Source: JBEKYD01 sp049509915
GTDB lineage: Bacteria; Acidobacteriota; Terriglobia; Bryobacterales; Bryobacteraceae
DNA length: 55,196 bases
Direction of reading: 5' to 3'
NCBI GenBank assembly: GCA_049509915.1
Contig: JBEKZL010000039.1
Span: 1-55,196, forward strand
Part shown: positions 42,348-52,196 of the stretch, piece by piece
Numbering within the stretch: the stretch's first letter is position 1
How the letters are laid out: each line of letters starts with the position of its first letter
Position numbers and translations under genes: made by a program
Notes under the pieces: generated by a model
What the model was told of the DNA's origin: nothing
The model's input: the letters and a program-made list of their open reading frames with translations, nothing else
The model's database searches: none

Positions 42348-43492
42348 TTAGGCGTGGCCAGCCGTAACTTTGGTGAAGACGCGGCAGAAATTTCCGCCGC
42401 CGATTTTGCCAATATCGTCAGGCGTGAAGCCCTGGAGCAGCAACTCGCCGACGACCGCATAGAAAAATCCTCCAGTCAGGTCCGGCCAAGCCTTGTTGGT
42501 GCCTTGGCCGGCACGCGAGGACAGCAGATCTGTGTCGGTACCGATCCCGACGTGGTCTATGCCGATCACGTCCACCATCGCCTTGATATTTTCCGCGAAC
42601 TCTTTCGGCGAGTCGGCGAGTTTCGTCCACACCCCGATCACGCCGCCGGCGTCGACCACGACCTTCGCGCGCTCTTTGCCGATCAGGTGTACCTTCATCA
42701 TCTCCGCCATCCTGGGGTTTCCGCCCGTTCGGCGACAATCAGCGGCTGCGTGGCCACCTTCAACGCGCCCAGCACAGTCTCGGTAGTGGCGTGAGACAGG
42801 TCCACCAGGATTCCCAAGCGGTTGCATTCCTTCACAACCTCCGCGCCAAAAGGCGTCAGACCACCAAGGTGAGCAGGCGATGTGATCACGTCACCCAACG
42901 GCGATACCATGTCGTCCCGCTGGTGAAGCAGTTGAAGGTGCCGCACACCACGTTTGTAGACCTCTTCCACTCGTTCCAGACGTCCCTCGATGAACATTGA
43001 CCCTTCCACCGACTGCACGATGGTCGGGTGACCCTGGTCGTGCGCGGTCTGCAGATCTTTCACGTTCAGCGCGCGGCGCATGTTCTCCTTTTCCAACTCT
43101 CGATCGATTGCCGTGAGCCAGTGGAGGAAGTTATCGTGCGCATCGCCGGGCTTGTTATTGGGCGCGAAATCCAGCTCGTAGCTGGCACAGATGGCGTTCA
43201 GCCCTGCCTTTTTGATCTCTTCCGCCGTGGAAAGCCGGGGAGTCTGCGGTTGCGGCTCCTGCCCTCGCGGCGGACCCTGCGAACGCGACTCCGTCCCCGC
43301 CGGATGGACATGGTTGTGCATGTCGATACCAATGCTTCGGGACAAGACCTGCGCAACCCGCGGATTCACTTCATCCGCTGCCGCCCTCAGCCATGCCGGC
43401 CCGAACAGCATGGCGCCGCCGGTGCCCACCGCTGTCGTCAGGAGTTCTCGCCGCGAAAGACTCGGATGATTAATTCTCCGCACACCGCCCAT
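42348..43492 (-). pseudogene. Peptidase M19 (membrane dipeptidase-like), frameshifted
   Basis: ATG 43492 begins with a Tat-like signal (SRRELLTTAVGTGGAM) and an M19 dipeptidase: metal motif IDMHNHVH, bridging glutamate in VQSVEGS, QLLHQRDD, and VDLSHATTET. The frame then ends in non-homologous sequence near 42698. The C-terminal part (GGNPRMAEMMKVHLIGKE through HVGIGTDTDLLS) is in the next frame to 42348. Adding one G to the GGG at 42724-42726 would join them. However, the SHTG-type zinc histidine normally found just before this point is not visible in either frame, so the gene may be truly degenerate. Confidence 0.75.
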
Positions 43493-43810
43493 TGTAGACC
43501 TTCGTTTGATAGTACATCGATCACTTATATCACTTTCGCCAGCGGTGTCTTCGCGGGGATTGTAATGCGAGCTTCGGGCTGCGCGGTACCGAGTGTCTTT
43601 CTTGGCGTGCCAACCGATTGGGACCTTGGCTGCGACAGAGTGGAGCGCATCCAGAGCGTTGCGTGGCTTCAGAAAATTCCCCAGACAACCGCGAAATCCG
43701 GAGCGTTCCCGGCGCTTGCCGGATGGTCCGCACCCGATTACACTGGGCTCGGGCTGCCGGGTCCTGACGTTGGGCTCCAGCCGGTTAGCTCGCCAGTAAG
43801 GAGATTCATT
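43493..43810. other. Divergent intergenic region
   Basis: These 318 bases separate the divergent dipeptidase and feruloyl-esterase-like genes. An AT-richer part (about 43500-43540) could hold the minus-strand promoter. The plus-strand frame stays open throughout but has no homology that I recognise. Confidence 0.4.
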
Positions 43811-45028
43811 ATGAAGCGCATTCAAACAATGGCAGCGTTAATTGCCTTTTGTGTGCCCCTGATCGCGCAGGAGGCGCCCACCACCACGCCCGGTACTGCA
43901 GGCAGCCAGGCCCGGAGGGCGAAGATTATTTCTCCGGAGGTGCTTGCTGGAGACACGGTCACGTTCCGCCTGCTCGCGCCCAAAGCCGCCGAAGTATTGG
44001 TGCAGGGAAATTGGGAAGGCGGCCGCGGCTTGCCGATGACCAGGAACGAGTCCGGCCTCTGGTCCGTGACGACATCCCCGCTCAAGCCTGAACTGTGGGC
44101 GTACACCTTTTCAGTGGACGGCGTGCGGACGCTGGACCCGAGCAACTACAACGTTGCGCGCGACGGCGTGGGATTTATGAACACGGTGCTCGTTCTCGAC
44201 CATTCGACAAAGGTGTTTCAGCCGCAGCAGGTGCCGCACGGAACCATGACGGAGGTTTGGGTTCCGTCGACGCTCCTGAAGACGGCGCGCCGCGCGTTTA
44301 TCTATACGCCGCCGGGGTACGAGGACAGCACCACCAGATATCCCGTTCTGTACCTGCTGCACGGTAGCGGAGGCGACGAGGATGCATGGCCAACCATGGG
44401 GATCGCGAATGTGATTATGGACAACGTAATCGCGCAGGGAGAATCCAAGCCCATGATCGTGGTGATGCCGAACGCATACGCGGGTGAACTCGCTTCCCTG
44501 GACCTCGCCGGTCCGCGCAAGAACCCGCCTCCGGGCGTGGGCGCGGCGGGCGGCGCCCCGGCAGTTCCGCCCGACGCCAACGAAAAAGCCATCGTCAACG
44601 ATCTGATTCCGTTCGTGGAGAAGCACTTCCGCACGCTGCCAGGCCGTGAAAACCGGGCGCTCGCCGGCCTGTCCATGGGCTCCGGTATCGCGGCGAGCGT
44701 CGGGCTGAAGCGGCTCGACATATTCGCGTCAGTGGGGCTGCTCAGTGCGGGACTGTTTCGCAGCAACGCTGACTCTCCCGGCGGGGTTGCGGCTCTGGAC
44801 AAGATCAATCCGGCCATTGCGTCCGATCCCGTGGGCACGAACAAGAAGCTCAAGCTTTTCTTCTTCTCCTGCGGCACGGAGGACCCACGCTTGCCGTTTA
44901 TGAGCAAAGCCGCCGACGACTTGCGCAGTCGCAAGATCAACGTCACGTTCAACAGCTACCCGGGTGAGCACGAGTGGAAAGTCTGGCGCCATTCCCTCGC
45001 CGATATGGCGCCGCTGCTTTTTCGGTAA
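43811..45028 (+). CDS. Exported feruloyl esterase/enterochelin-esterase-like hydrolase
   Basis: A 405-residue protein from ATG 43811 with RBS AAGGAG; the same frame is open to 43028, but that is antisense to the dipeptidase. Signal peptide MKRIQTMAALIAFCVPLIA. An N-terminal E-set/CBM48-like domain (about 35-125: TFRLLAPKAAEVLVQGNWEG) precedes an esterase D-type alpha/beta hydrolase (about 140-405) with LYLLHGSGGDEDAW, nucleophile GLSMGSG and a C-terminal GEHEWKVWRHSL giving the histidine. This architecture matches XynZ/Fae1-type feruloyl esterases of plant-polysaccharide degraders. Confidence 0.9.
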   Translation: MKRIQTMAALIAFCVPLIAQEAPTTTPGTAGSQARRAKIISPEVLAGDTVTFRLLAPKAAEVLVQGNWEGGRGLPMTRNESGLWSVTTSPLKPELWAYTFSVDGVRTLDPSNYNVARDGVGFMNTVLVLDHSTKVFQPQQVPHGTMTEVWVPSTLLKTARRAFIYTPPGYEDSTTRYPVLYLLHGSGGDEDAWPTMGIANVIMDNVIAQGESKPMIVVMPNAYAGELASLDLAGPRKNPPPGVGAAGGAPAVPPDANEKAIVNDLIPFVEKHFRTLPGRENRALAGLSMGSGIAASVGLKRLDIFASVGLLSAGLFRSNADSPGGVAALDKINPAIASDPVGTNKKLKLFFFSCGTEDPRLPFMSKAADDLRSRKINVTFNSYPGEHEWKVWRHSLADMAPLLFR

Positions 45029-45187
45029 GCCGCACCGTCGCGGCGCCCCGAGTTGCCGGCCTGGTAAGGGCTGACGGCAGGGGCCGGTGAGCCGCTGTGC
45101 GTGTGGATGGATGAGGATTGGTGGAGACCGAAGTGCTTTCATTCGGTGGAAACCAACCGATATGAAGGCCAGCTTTGAGGATTGACC

Positions 45188-45620
45188 ATGCCGACGGCCG
45201 GCAACCGGACAATCAAGGTGAATGCCCGTCTCATCGCCGCAACCAACCGCAATCTCAAGCAGATGGTGGACGAAGGCAAGTTTCGCAGCGACGATTCCTT
45301 CGGCCGCTATGGAAGCCCTGACGAAATACGAGTGGCCGGGCAACATCCGCGAGTTGCAGAACGTGATTGAGCGCTCGGTCATCCTCAGCTCCGGCCCGGC
45401 GCTTCAGCTCGCCCTTCCGGAAATTGCCAGATCGGTTTCTCCGCCGCCGCGAAAGCCGCGACTCGAAGAAACCGCCGAACGCGAACGAATACTCTTGGCG
45501 TTGAGCCAGTCCGAGGGGAAAGTCGCCGGCCCTGGCGGCGCCGCGGCCCGCCTGGGCGTTCGACGAACCACGCTGCAATCGCGCATGAAGAAGCTCCATA
45601 TTGAGCGTCAATACCGGTGA
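45188..45620 (+). pseudogene. FhlA/NtrC-type sigma-54 activator remnant with internal deletion
   Basis: The first 35 codons encode the AAA+ segment VNARLIAATNRNLKQMVDEG + KFRSD. From about 45300 another frame continues with ALTKYEWPGNIRELQNVIER, SVILSSG and a C-terminal HTH (AGPGGAAARLGVRRTTLQSR). Between them some 50-60 codons of the AAA+ domain are missing and the frame is shifted. Walker A, Walker B and the GAFTGA loop upstream are absent as well. The end is like FhlA-class regulators. It is non-functional as an activator, though a DNA-binding fragment could in principle be made. Confidence 0.8.
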
Positions 45621-45772
45621 TTCCGGCAATTGACCGGCAACTGCCCAATCAGCGGGCAGCCTGCCAGATGGGCCTGACGGAGAACTTGGCGGCCCAAGGA
45701 CTGACGTCTTCCGCCCGGTCGGGCCCCTCGCCGGGGCGTTAGAGCCTTACGGATGGTCGAATGTTCCACTCG

Positions 45773-48700
45773 TCAGAACTGCAGCTTGAGCGCGAACTGG
45801 ATGACACGGCTTCCGGGCGCGGTCGCGTTCAGGCTGGTGATGTTTCCGAACGACGATGTGTTGAGGGTCGCGGACGGATTGCCGAAGTTCGAATGGTTGA
45901 ACAGACCGAAGGTTTCGAAGCGGAACTGGAGCCTCAGGCGCTCGCGGATCGCGAAATATTTGAACAGGGAAAAATTGACGGTCTGGGCGCCCGGGCCGTG
46001 CAGCAGGTTGCGGCCGGCGTCTCCGTAGGCGTAGTTGGTGGGTGTAATGGGGTACAGATCGTTGACGGTGAAGGCGGCGGCGGCGATACATCCGACCAGG
46101 TGCCCGCGTCCGCAGTCGGCGGTGGGAGTCCCGACCAGGTCCGGCCGGTAGGTGCCGCTGGAAGCGGTATTGGCGGTGTCGGTCCCGGTGGTGACGTTAA
46201 ATGGTATGCCGCTCTGGATGGTTACGATACTGTTAGCCTGCCACCCGGTGAACATGGCCTTTAGCGCCGGATTCTCGACGCGGAAGAACGGGACGTCGTA
46301 GACGAAGCTGGCCAGGAACCGATGGCGGATATCCCAGTTGGAGTTGCCGTAGTCGTCCTTCCAATCGTAAGGGATCATCGGCGTGCCGCCGCCATTGGAG
46401 TCCGTAGTGACGTCCAGCGTGTGCGCCCAAGTGTAGCTGGCGTTCATCTGCAGACCGTGGGTCAGGCGCTGGCGGAAGATGATGTTCATGCTTTCGTAAT
46501 TGGCGATTTCGTCGTCGTTGACAGTTCGGATTACGCCGAATAACGGATTGGGGCGGCGAGAATTCACGGAACCGGGGCCGGGCTCGAGCGGCGTGTTGTT
46601 GTAGAAGCTGCGGTCCAGGTGATAGGAATGAGAGCCCAGATATTGCGCCTCCAGACCGCCGCCGCTCCAGAGTTGGCGCTGCAGGCTGGTGCTCCACTGA
46701 TTCATGCGGGGCGTAGGCTGATGCCAGGGATCGGTTACGATGGTGCCGGCGGTAGCCGCGGTCGGACATACCCCGGCGGTAAACGGGTTGGCCAAAGTGG
46801 GCAGCACGTCTCCGACGGAGTAACTGCAAGTCAGAATTGTGGTGTAGGGAGGGTTGGTGTTCAGAAACGTATAGCTGTTGGTCTGATTCGGGTTGAAATA
46901 AATTCCGCCGCCGGCGCGGAACACCGTCTTTTCCGTGATGCGGTATGCGAAACCGACCCGCGGCGCCCAGTCCGAGTGATTCGGAGCGGTGAAGTGATAA
47001 CCGGGCGTTCCGCCGACCAAGGCGGTCTGGTTGGGATTCAGCTCGGTGGCGACGCCGTTGATGGTGTAGGCGACGGTGGGCAGTTCGTAGCGGATGCCAT
47101 AGTCGACGGTGAGTTTGCGCGAGACCTGCCATTTATCGGTGATGAAGAACCCGTCGCGCCACTCGGCTGTACGTCCGCGCACTTCCGGCCCGGGCGTGGT
47201 GAAGGACTGGGGGATTCCGAGGATGAAATCGGCCGGCGCGTACCCGGTAATCGTTCCATTGAACGTGAACGCGCCGCGCGCGCTGTTGACGGCGGCGCGA
47301 CCGGTGGCAAGTCTTCGGAATTCAAGCCCGGCCATGATGTTGTGCGAGCCGTGCGTCCAACTAATCTGTTCGGAAAGTTGGGTGGTGCTGTCGTTCTGAT
47401 ACCAGTTGGTGGAACCGTTGGCCAACCCGTTGAAGCCGGTGATACTGAAATCGGGAATGCCGGGATTGTTGTACTGGGTGTCTCCAGTGAAGCTCGGAAT
47501 TCCCAAATTGGTGCCGGCGCTGGCCTGCTTGTTGACCGAGAAGGGATTGAGGGTAGCCGTGCTGAAGAAGTTCCGGCCCACGCGCAGGTCGTTCACCAGG
47601 TTGGGGGTCAGCGTGTGGGTATAGCCCACCGTGTAGTTACTGTCGGTGACGGGCGTGGTGGCGGAGTTGATAGGAATGGCATTGCCGCCGAATACGGCCT
47701 CACTCTGATAGTCGGCGCGTGCGTAGAAGCGGATTTTGTCGCCGACGTTTTGATCGATGCGATCGACGGTTTGGTTGGTGGAGATAGTGGTCGGCACCGG
47801 CACGGAGTAATTGCTGGCGAGTCCGCCGAGATCCGGTGCAGGATAATACTGCTGCAAGGCTAGAGCGACGGGCGAGATACGCGAAGGGGGAATGATGTTA
47901 GCAGGGAACGGCGCATTGCCGTTCAGCGGATCCTTGATGAAGCCGCCGGTAATGCTACTTGCGGGGACGCTCGAAAAATTGCCGGTGAAAAAAGCCGCCG
48001 GCATTTCGGTCGACAGAGACGTGGCGCTCTGTACCAGGCGGTAGCCCCCGTAGGATGCCATGAAAAACGTCTTGTCTTTGCCGTGGTACAGTTTCGGAAT
48101 CCAAACCGGTCCGTCGAACTCGGCGCCAAACTGGTTCTGCCGCAGCGGCGGCTTGGCGGCGGTCGGATTGGCGGGGGTCGGCAGCGTGAAAAAGGTTCGG
48201 GCGTCGAGAACCTGATTCGTAAGGAATTCCAGCAGGGAACCGTGGACCTGATTGGTACCTGACTTGGTGATCATGTTGATGTGAACACCGAGATAGGAGC
48301 CGTATTGGGCCGAGTAAGTGCCGGTCTGGATTTCCACTTCCTGGACAGACTCGATCATGGGCTGCACGGGTGTCGTGGTAATCAGGTTGTTCATGATGCT
48401 GATGCCGTCGAGCGACATTTCGTTCTGAATCTCTCGCGTGCCGGCGCCGTTGAAGTCCTCGCCGGGGGGCGTACCGGTGGCGGAAGACTTGGTGCCCTGG
48501 AGCACGCCCGGGGTAGTGGTGGCGAGGCCCATGGCGTCGCGGCCATTCAGGGGCAACTCGGCGACGTTACGCGTACCGAGGATCTCCGATACGGCGGCGT
48601 CGTCTGTTTTGATCGCCGAGATGGCCGCTTCCACCGTGACGGATTGGGACACCGCGCCCACGGGCAGTACGATGTCGGTTCGAACCGTTTGATCGATATC

Positions 48701-48985
48701 CACGACGATGCCGGTCTTGGTGACCTTTTCAAAACCGGCTTGTTCCACGGCGACGCTGTACATTCCGACGCGGATGAACTCGATGGTGTAATGGCCTTGG
48801 TCGTTGGTGGATGTATCGTATTTTGTGAGAGTGCGCGTTTCGGTGGCCACCACCTTGGCTCCCGGTATTCCTTTACCGCTGGAATCGGTGACAGTTCCGA
48901 CAAGAGACGTAGTGGTAGCGAGCTGCGCGTGAGCTGCAATCGCCAACAACGCCAGACACATTCCCGCGCGTAAGTGGTGCTTCAT
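45773..48985 (-). CDS. Oar-like TonB-dependent receptor
   Basis: A 1070-residue outer-membrane protein with signal peptide MKHHLRAGMCLALLAIAAHA. A carboxypeptidase-regulatory-like domain (about 22-110: LVGTVTDSSGKGIPGAKVVA) is followed by the plug (about 120-235: VAELPLNGRDAMGLATTTPG, EIQNEMSLDGISIMN) and a 22-strand-type barrel, ending with the aromatic-terminated strand RVIQFALKLQF. This Oar-like type is greatly expanded in Solibacter-group Acidobacteria and probably imports large glycans or peptides. I see no SusD partner, so the ligand is unassigned. It stands alone, with about 225 bases upstream. Confidence 0.95.
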   Translation of the reverse strand: MKHHLRAGMCLALLAIAAHAQLATTTSLVGTVTDSSGKGIPGAKVVATETRTLTKYDTSTNDQGHYTIEFIRVGMYSVAVEQAGFEKVTKTGIVVDIDQTVRTDIVLPVGAVSQSVTVEAAISAIKTDDAAVSEILGTRNVAELPLNGRDAMGLATTTPGVLQGTKSSATGTPPGEDFNGAGTREIQNEMSLDGISIMNNLITTTPVQPMIESVQEVEIQTGTYSAQYGSYLGVHINMITKSGTNQVHGSLLEFLTNQVLDARTFFTLPTPANPTAAKPPLRQNQFGAEFDGPVWIPKLYHGKDKTFFMASYGGYRLVQSATSLSTEMPAAFFTGNFSSVPASSITGGFIKDPLNGNAPFPANIIPPSRISPVALALQQYYPAPDLGGLASNYSVPVPTTISTNQTVDRIDQNVGDKIRFYARADYQSEAVFGGNAIPINSATTPVTDSNYTVGYTHTLTPNLVNDLRVGRNFFSTATLNPFSVNKQASAGTNLGIPSFTGDTQYNNPGIPDFSITGFNGLANGSTNWYQNDSTTQLSEQISWTHGSHNIMAGLEFRRLATGRAAVNSARGAFTFNGTITGYAPADFILGIPQSFTTPGPEVRGRTAEWRDGFFITDKWQVSRKLTVDYGIRYELPTVAYTINGVATELNPNQTALVGGTPGYHFTAPNHSDWAPRVGFAYRITEKTVFRAGGGIYFNPNQTNSYTFLNTNPPYTTILTCSYSVGDVLPTLANPFTAGVCPTAATAGTIVTDPWHQPTPRMNQWSTSLQRQLWSGGGLEAQYLGSHSYHLDRSFYNNTPLEPGPGSVNSRRPNPLFGVIRTVNDDEIANYESMNIIFRQRLTHGLQMNASYTWAHTLDVTTDSNGGGTPMIPYDWKDDYGNSNWDIRHRFLASFVYDVPFFRVENPALKAMFTGWQANSIVTIQSGIPFNVTTGTDTANTASSGTYRPDLVGTPTADCGRGHLVGCIAAAAFTVNDLYPITPTNYAYGDAGRNLLHGPGAQTVNFSLFKYFAIRERLRLQFRFETFGLFNHSNFGNPSATLNTSSFGNITSLNATAPGSRVIQFALKLQF

Positions 48986-49210
48986 TTTAGATCCCCTTTG
49001 GAGCCTAGCTATGTTCAGGATTCACGAGCACGTAACAAGGTGTTAGCGATGATGCCACAAACCTGGCGAATGCGCAAGGACAAAAAGAGGGCCGTTAGAG
49101 GCCTTCAGGACCGTTACGTAATCACCGTACTAAACGCTTCGGGCTATTGCCGCGCGGGAGCGGTTGCCGGCGATTGGAGTAAGAGTGTCTCCAGGGCTCG
49201 GTACGGTTAT

Positions 49211-50041
49211 TTAGTTGCGAGACAGGTCGATAACAGCAAAGGCGCGGAGTTCGGGAATGGTGAACTCCGCCGCCGGTCCACCCTCGGTCCGATCGGCCGG
49301 GGTCCAATCCTGAAGATGCGCATCCGCCACGCCGGACGCCCTCAGCTCGCCTTTCGAGTATGGGCCCCGAACGCGCACGCGGAGCCCGAGGACGGGGCGG
49401 CCGGCGTAGTTGAGCAGAAACACTCTGGCTTGGCGCGGTCCACCCACAAGCCGGGCAATCACGACTTCACTGCCGTACAGGCGCAACGAACGGCTGTCGT
49501 CGCCGATCTGGGATCGAATCTTGTGGGCGACGGCGCTCGGGTCCTGCGCTTCATCGCTAGGATATTCTTTGGTGCCCAAACGTACGTTGATGCGAAAGCT
49601 CCGCTCGGGTTTCTTCTCGATCCGATAAAGTAAGTTCATCCGCGTGAGTAGATTCAGCAACTCGCCGGTAACGTCCGTTCCGTCGTCGACAACGCCGAAA
49701 TCGGCCACCGGAGCCAGGTCCGCGGCGGGAACGGTCTTCAGAAATTCGAGCATCCGGCCGAAGGCGGCCTCGCCGGGCGCATCGGCCGAAATGAACGCAT
49801 TGGCGCCGTAGGTGAAGGCCTCCGCGGCGGCCAGTGCGGCGCTCTCCCCCTTCACGCTGTAAGCGAACGTGCGGCCGGGAGCCCGGAGTATCTGCCAGCC
49901 ATTGGCATCGATCCAAGGGCTGCTCGTGGCGGAAGCTTCGTTGGGGCGATACTGCACGCCCGGTTCGATCAGCTTGACGGCATCGGTTGGAGCTTCGGCT
50001 CCCCCGGTCAACAGGTGCAGCAGCAGGGCGGCGGCGAGCAT
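49211..50041 (-). CDS. Uncharacterised exported protein coupled to DUF362
   Basis: A 276-residue protein from ATG 50041, whose A is the last base of the preceding DUF362 stop (TGATG coupling); the frame upstream is open but antisense-like. Signal peptide MLAAALLLHLLTGGAEA. The mature part has no motif I recognise. It begins KLIEPGVQYRPNEAS and ends with a beta-rich region (VFLLNYAGRPVLGLRVRVRG...FTIPELRAFAVIDLSR). Tight coupling indicates that it works with the DUF362 protein. Confidence 0.75.
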   Translation of the reverse strand: MLAAALLLHLLTGGAEAPTDAVKLIEPGVQYRPNEASATSSPWIDANGWQILRAPGRTFAYSVKGESAALAAAEAFTYGANAFISADAPGEAAFGRMLEFLKTVPAADLAPVADFGVVDDGTDVTGELLNLLTRMNLLYRIEKKPERSFRINVRLGTKEYPSDEAQDPSAVAHKIRSQIGDDSRSLRLYGSEVVIARLVGGPRQARVFLLNYAGRPVLGLRVRVRGPYSKGELRASGVADAHLQDWTPADRTEGGPAAEFTIPELRAFAVIDLSRN

Positions 50042-51156
50042 CAGACCTCCAGCGACGTGACTTTGATGCGGTTTTTGTCGTACTCGCCAAGCCCAAACCT
50101 GGTGGCGGCGTACTCGATGTGCCCCGGCTCGCGGATAAACGTATTTTTGTGAAAATCCAAGTGGGCTCGAGGATCGATCTTGTCCGCCGAGCGGTCCCAC
50201 AAAGAGGGTGCGCCTTCGGCTTTCCGCTTCTCCTCGATCAGGTCGAGCAATAACCGATCGATGGCCACCGGGTCGGTGCCGAACATCATCAGCTTCGGAT
50301 AGAAGCGGTACCGCTTATCCACCGAAAAAGGGCCGCCGTGCCAGATGGCGCGGATGCCGTCCATGATATGGAGCACGCATTTGGACCGGAGCGGCTCGAC
50401 GGCGGCCAGCGTGCCGATGAACGAAAACGTGTTGGTTTTCGAACGCATGTGGGAGCGTGCGACATTGGAGAAATCGCCGTACGCCAGGTTCTTGAGGCAC
50501 CCGGTCACGCCCGATGCCTGGTGCTCCTTGGCATTGGGGACATTGACGATCTTGGTGAAACGATCGGTGACGAGCCGCGCCAGGTTCGAGCGGGTATCGT
50601 CTTCCCCAAAGAAACTGACTTCGACATACGTTTTCGGATCGTAGCCCAGCACCGAACCGCGCGGCGTCTCGATGGCCACGACATTCACGCCTTGCGGCAC
50701 AACGCGTTCATAATGCACGCTGGTAAGCTGGTCGAGGAAGCGCTCGTAGATATAAATGTTGTCGGCTTTCACGCCAACAGCAAGAAGATTGCGTACGATC
50801 CCGCCGACGATTTCCGGCGAAGCTCGAATGGCGGGCGCGCCAGAACAGTTTACTTTGACTCCAACCACATCGCTCGCCGAAAAGAAGGCGCCCCAGGCGT
50901 CTTTATCGCTCCTGGCACCGGTAAGCGCTCCCATCCCGGCCGACAGCATCTTATCGACGGTCGGCTGATCGACACGGTCGGCGGCGGTATCGACGACGCT
51001 CTCGGAGTGGACACGGGTGACCACCCCGCGATACGGTCCGGGCATGTGGGGGCCGGTCGAGGGTGTATAGCGGCTCACCACCCGGTACGAGGGCAGTTCA
51101 TCGGAGGCGAGCAGCGCGGGCGCGGTTGCAAGTTGAAGAAACGTGCGGCGATCCAT
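50041..51156 (-). CDS. DUF362 domain exported protein
   Basis: A 371-residue protein starting MDRRTFLQLATAPALLAS, a Tat-like signal with a weak hydrophobic core. The DUF362 features include DVVGVKVNCSGAPAIRASPE near 95-115, the VTDRFTKIVNVPNAKEHQAS segment, GVTGCLKNLAYGDF and DPVAIDRLLLD near the end. DUF362 proteins are of unknown function, sometimes linked to ferredoxin-like domains; none is present here. It is coupled to the downstream exported protein. Confidence 0.85.
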   Translation of the reverse strand: MDRRTFLQLATAPALLASDELPSYRVVSRYTPSTGPHMPGPYRGVVTRVHSESVVDTAADRVDQPTVDKMLSAGMGALTGARSDKDAWGAFFSASDVVGVKVNCSGAPAIRASPEIVGGIVRNLLAVGVKADNIYIYERFLDQLTSVHYERVVPQGVNVVAIETPRGSVLGYDPKTYVEVSFFGEDDTRSNLARLVTDRFTKIVNVPNAKEHQASGVTGCLKNLAYGDFSNVARSHMRSKTNTFSFIGTLAAVEPLRSKCVLHIMDGIRAIWHGGPFSVDKRYRFYPKLMMFGTDPVAIDRLLLDLIEEKRKAEGAPSLWDRSADKIDPRAHLDFHKNTFIREPGHIEYAATRFGLGEYDKNRIKVTSLEV

Positions 51157-51226
51157 AATCTAATAATCTATATGACGCGCGACTCCCGCGAACCGTCTTT
51201 CTTGGGCGGTTCCCCTGTCATGCCGT

Positions 51227-52165
51227 TTACAGCGGTACCGCGTGCTGTGAGATATATTCCCCGATAGCCGGATCCGGGGCGATATAGTGGAACTCCTCGG
51301 CGTAGGCGAGCCCGTGTTTCCTGCCGGTTTCCGCGTCGCGGCGTTCGAATTCGGCCTTGATGTATCCGTCGATCGCTTCGTCTTCGGTGCCCGAAAACTC
51401 GGGCACTTTCAATTTTCGGGCCGCGAGCGATGCGTTTACGCCCTTCACCATGTTGGTCAGCATCGTGCGGCAGGCGTGGATGGCGACGCGCTTGGCTTCG
51501 AGCGTGGGGCCGATATCCACTACGCGATTCACCAGTTGTTGCGGACCGCGGGCGAAATAATACTTTTCGCGTACGGCGTGAGGCTTCAGGCCGGCCTCGA
51601 AATGCTCCGGAAAGTCCTTGCCGCCGCCGGCCATCCAGCAGGCGGCCTCAACCGACTGCGCGGTGACGTAGTGATCGGGATTCTCTTCGTAGTGATCCCA
51701 GGGATCGTAGCTGAAGACGGTGTCGACCTTCAGCAGCCGGAACAGAAAGATGAGGCGCGCGCGCAGTTCGATCCGGCTGATATCGTCCATGCGATGGTTG
51801 CGATAGCCGAGATCGAAAACGCTTTCCAGGCCGGTGGCGTGGACCAATGCGCGCGCGTCGCGTTCGTTGGCGAGAACGGTTTCGCCGGCGCTCAAGTCGT
51901 AGGAGTCCTTCTCGTCGTTGCTGGCGCGGATCAGGTACCCGGTGTAGCCTTCCCGCAAAAGCTTAGCGATGGTGCCGAACGCGAAGATGGGTCCGTCGTC
52001 GAGGTGCGGCGTGACGAGCGCCAGCACTTTGCCATGGTGCGGGGTACCCGCGGCGGGGCGTTCGATAGTCAGACCCGAGGGTCCGGCGATATTTTGCGCG
52101 GCCAGCGGAGAAGCGCCCGCCAAACCCGCGCCGAGCGCGCTACCGAAAAAATCGCGTCTGTCCAT
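51227..52165 (-). CDS. PIG-L/LmbE-family deacetylase, exported
   Basis: A 312-residue zinc-dependent deacetylase. The family motif usually written HPDDE appears as H54-L-D56-D57-G in TPHLDDGPIFAFG. This keeps the histidine and both aspartates but replaces the Pro and Glu. The other zinc ligand region is in DPWDHYEENPDHYV. The N-terminus MDRRDFFGSALGAGLAGAS is a Tat-like signal. Members remove acetyl groups from N-acetyl-glucosamine-type substrates, which fits a role beside the amino-sugar-like enzymes that follow. Confidence 0.88.
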   Translation of the reverse strand: MDRRDFFGSALGAGLAGASPLAAQNIAGPSGLTIERPAAGTPHHGKVLALVTPHLDDGPIFAFGTIAKLLREGYTGYLIRASNDEKDSYDLSAGETVLANERDARALVHATGLESVFDLGYRNHRMDDISRIELRARLIFLFRLLKVDTVFSYDPWDHYEENPDHYVTAQSVEAACWMAGGGKDFPEHFEAGLKPHAVREKYYFARGPQQLVNRVVDIGPTLEAKRVAIHACRTMLTNMVKGVNASLAARKLKVPEFSGTEDEAIDGYIKAEFERRDAETGRKHGLAYAEEFHYIAPDPAIGEYISQHAVPL

Positions 52166-52196
52166 TTCGGGGCCTCCTTTTCGGAAGTTGTTGCCC

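Noticed and set aside
43028..45028. 666-aa version of the feruloyl-esterase-like protein
   Set aside because: The first 261 codons are antisense to the dipeptidase; the signal peptide and RBS set the start at 43811.
46619..47863. 414-aa plus-strand ORF opposite the TonB receptor
   Set aside because: Gly/Val-rich antisense frame typical of barrel genes.
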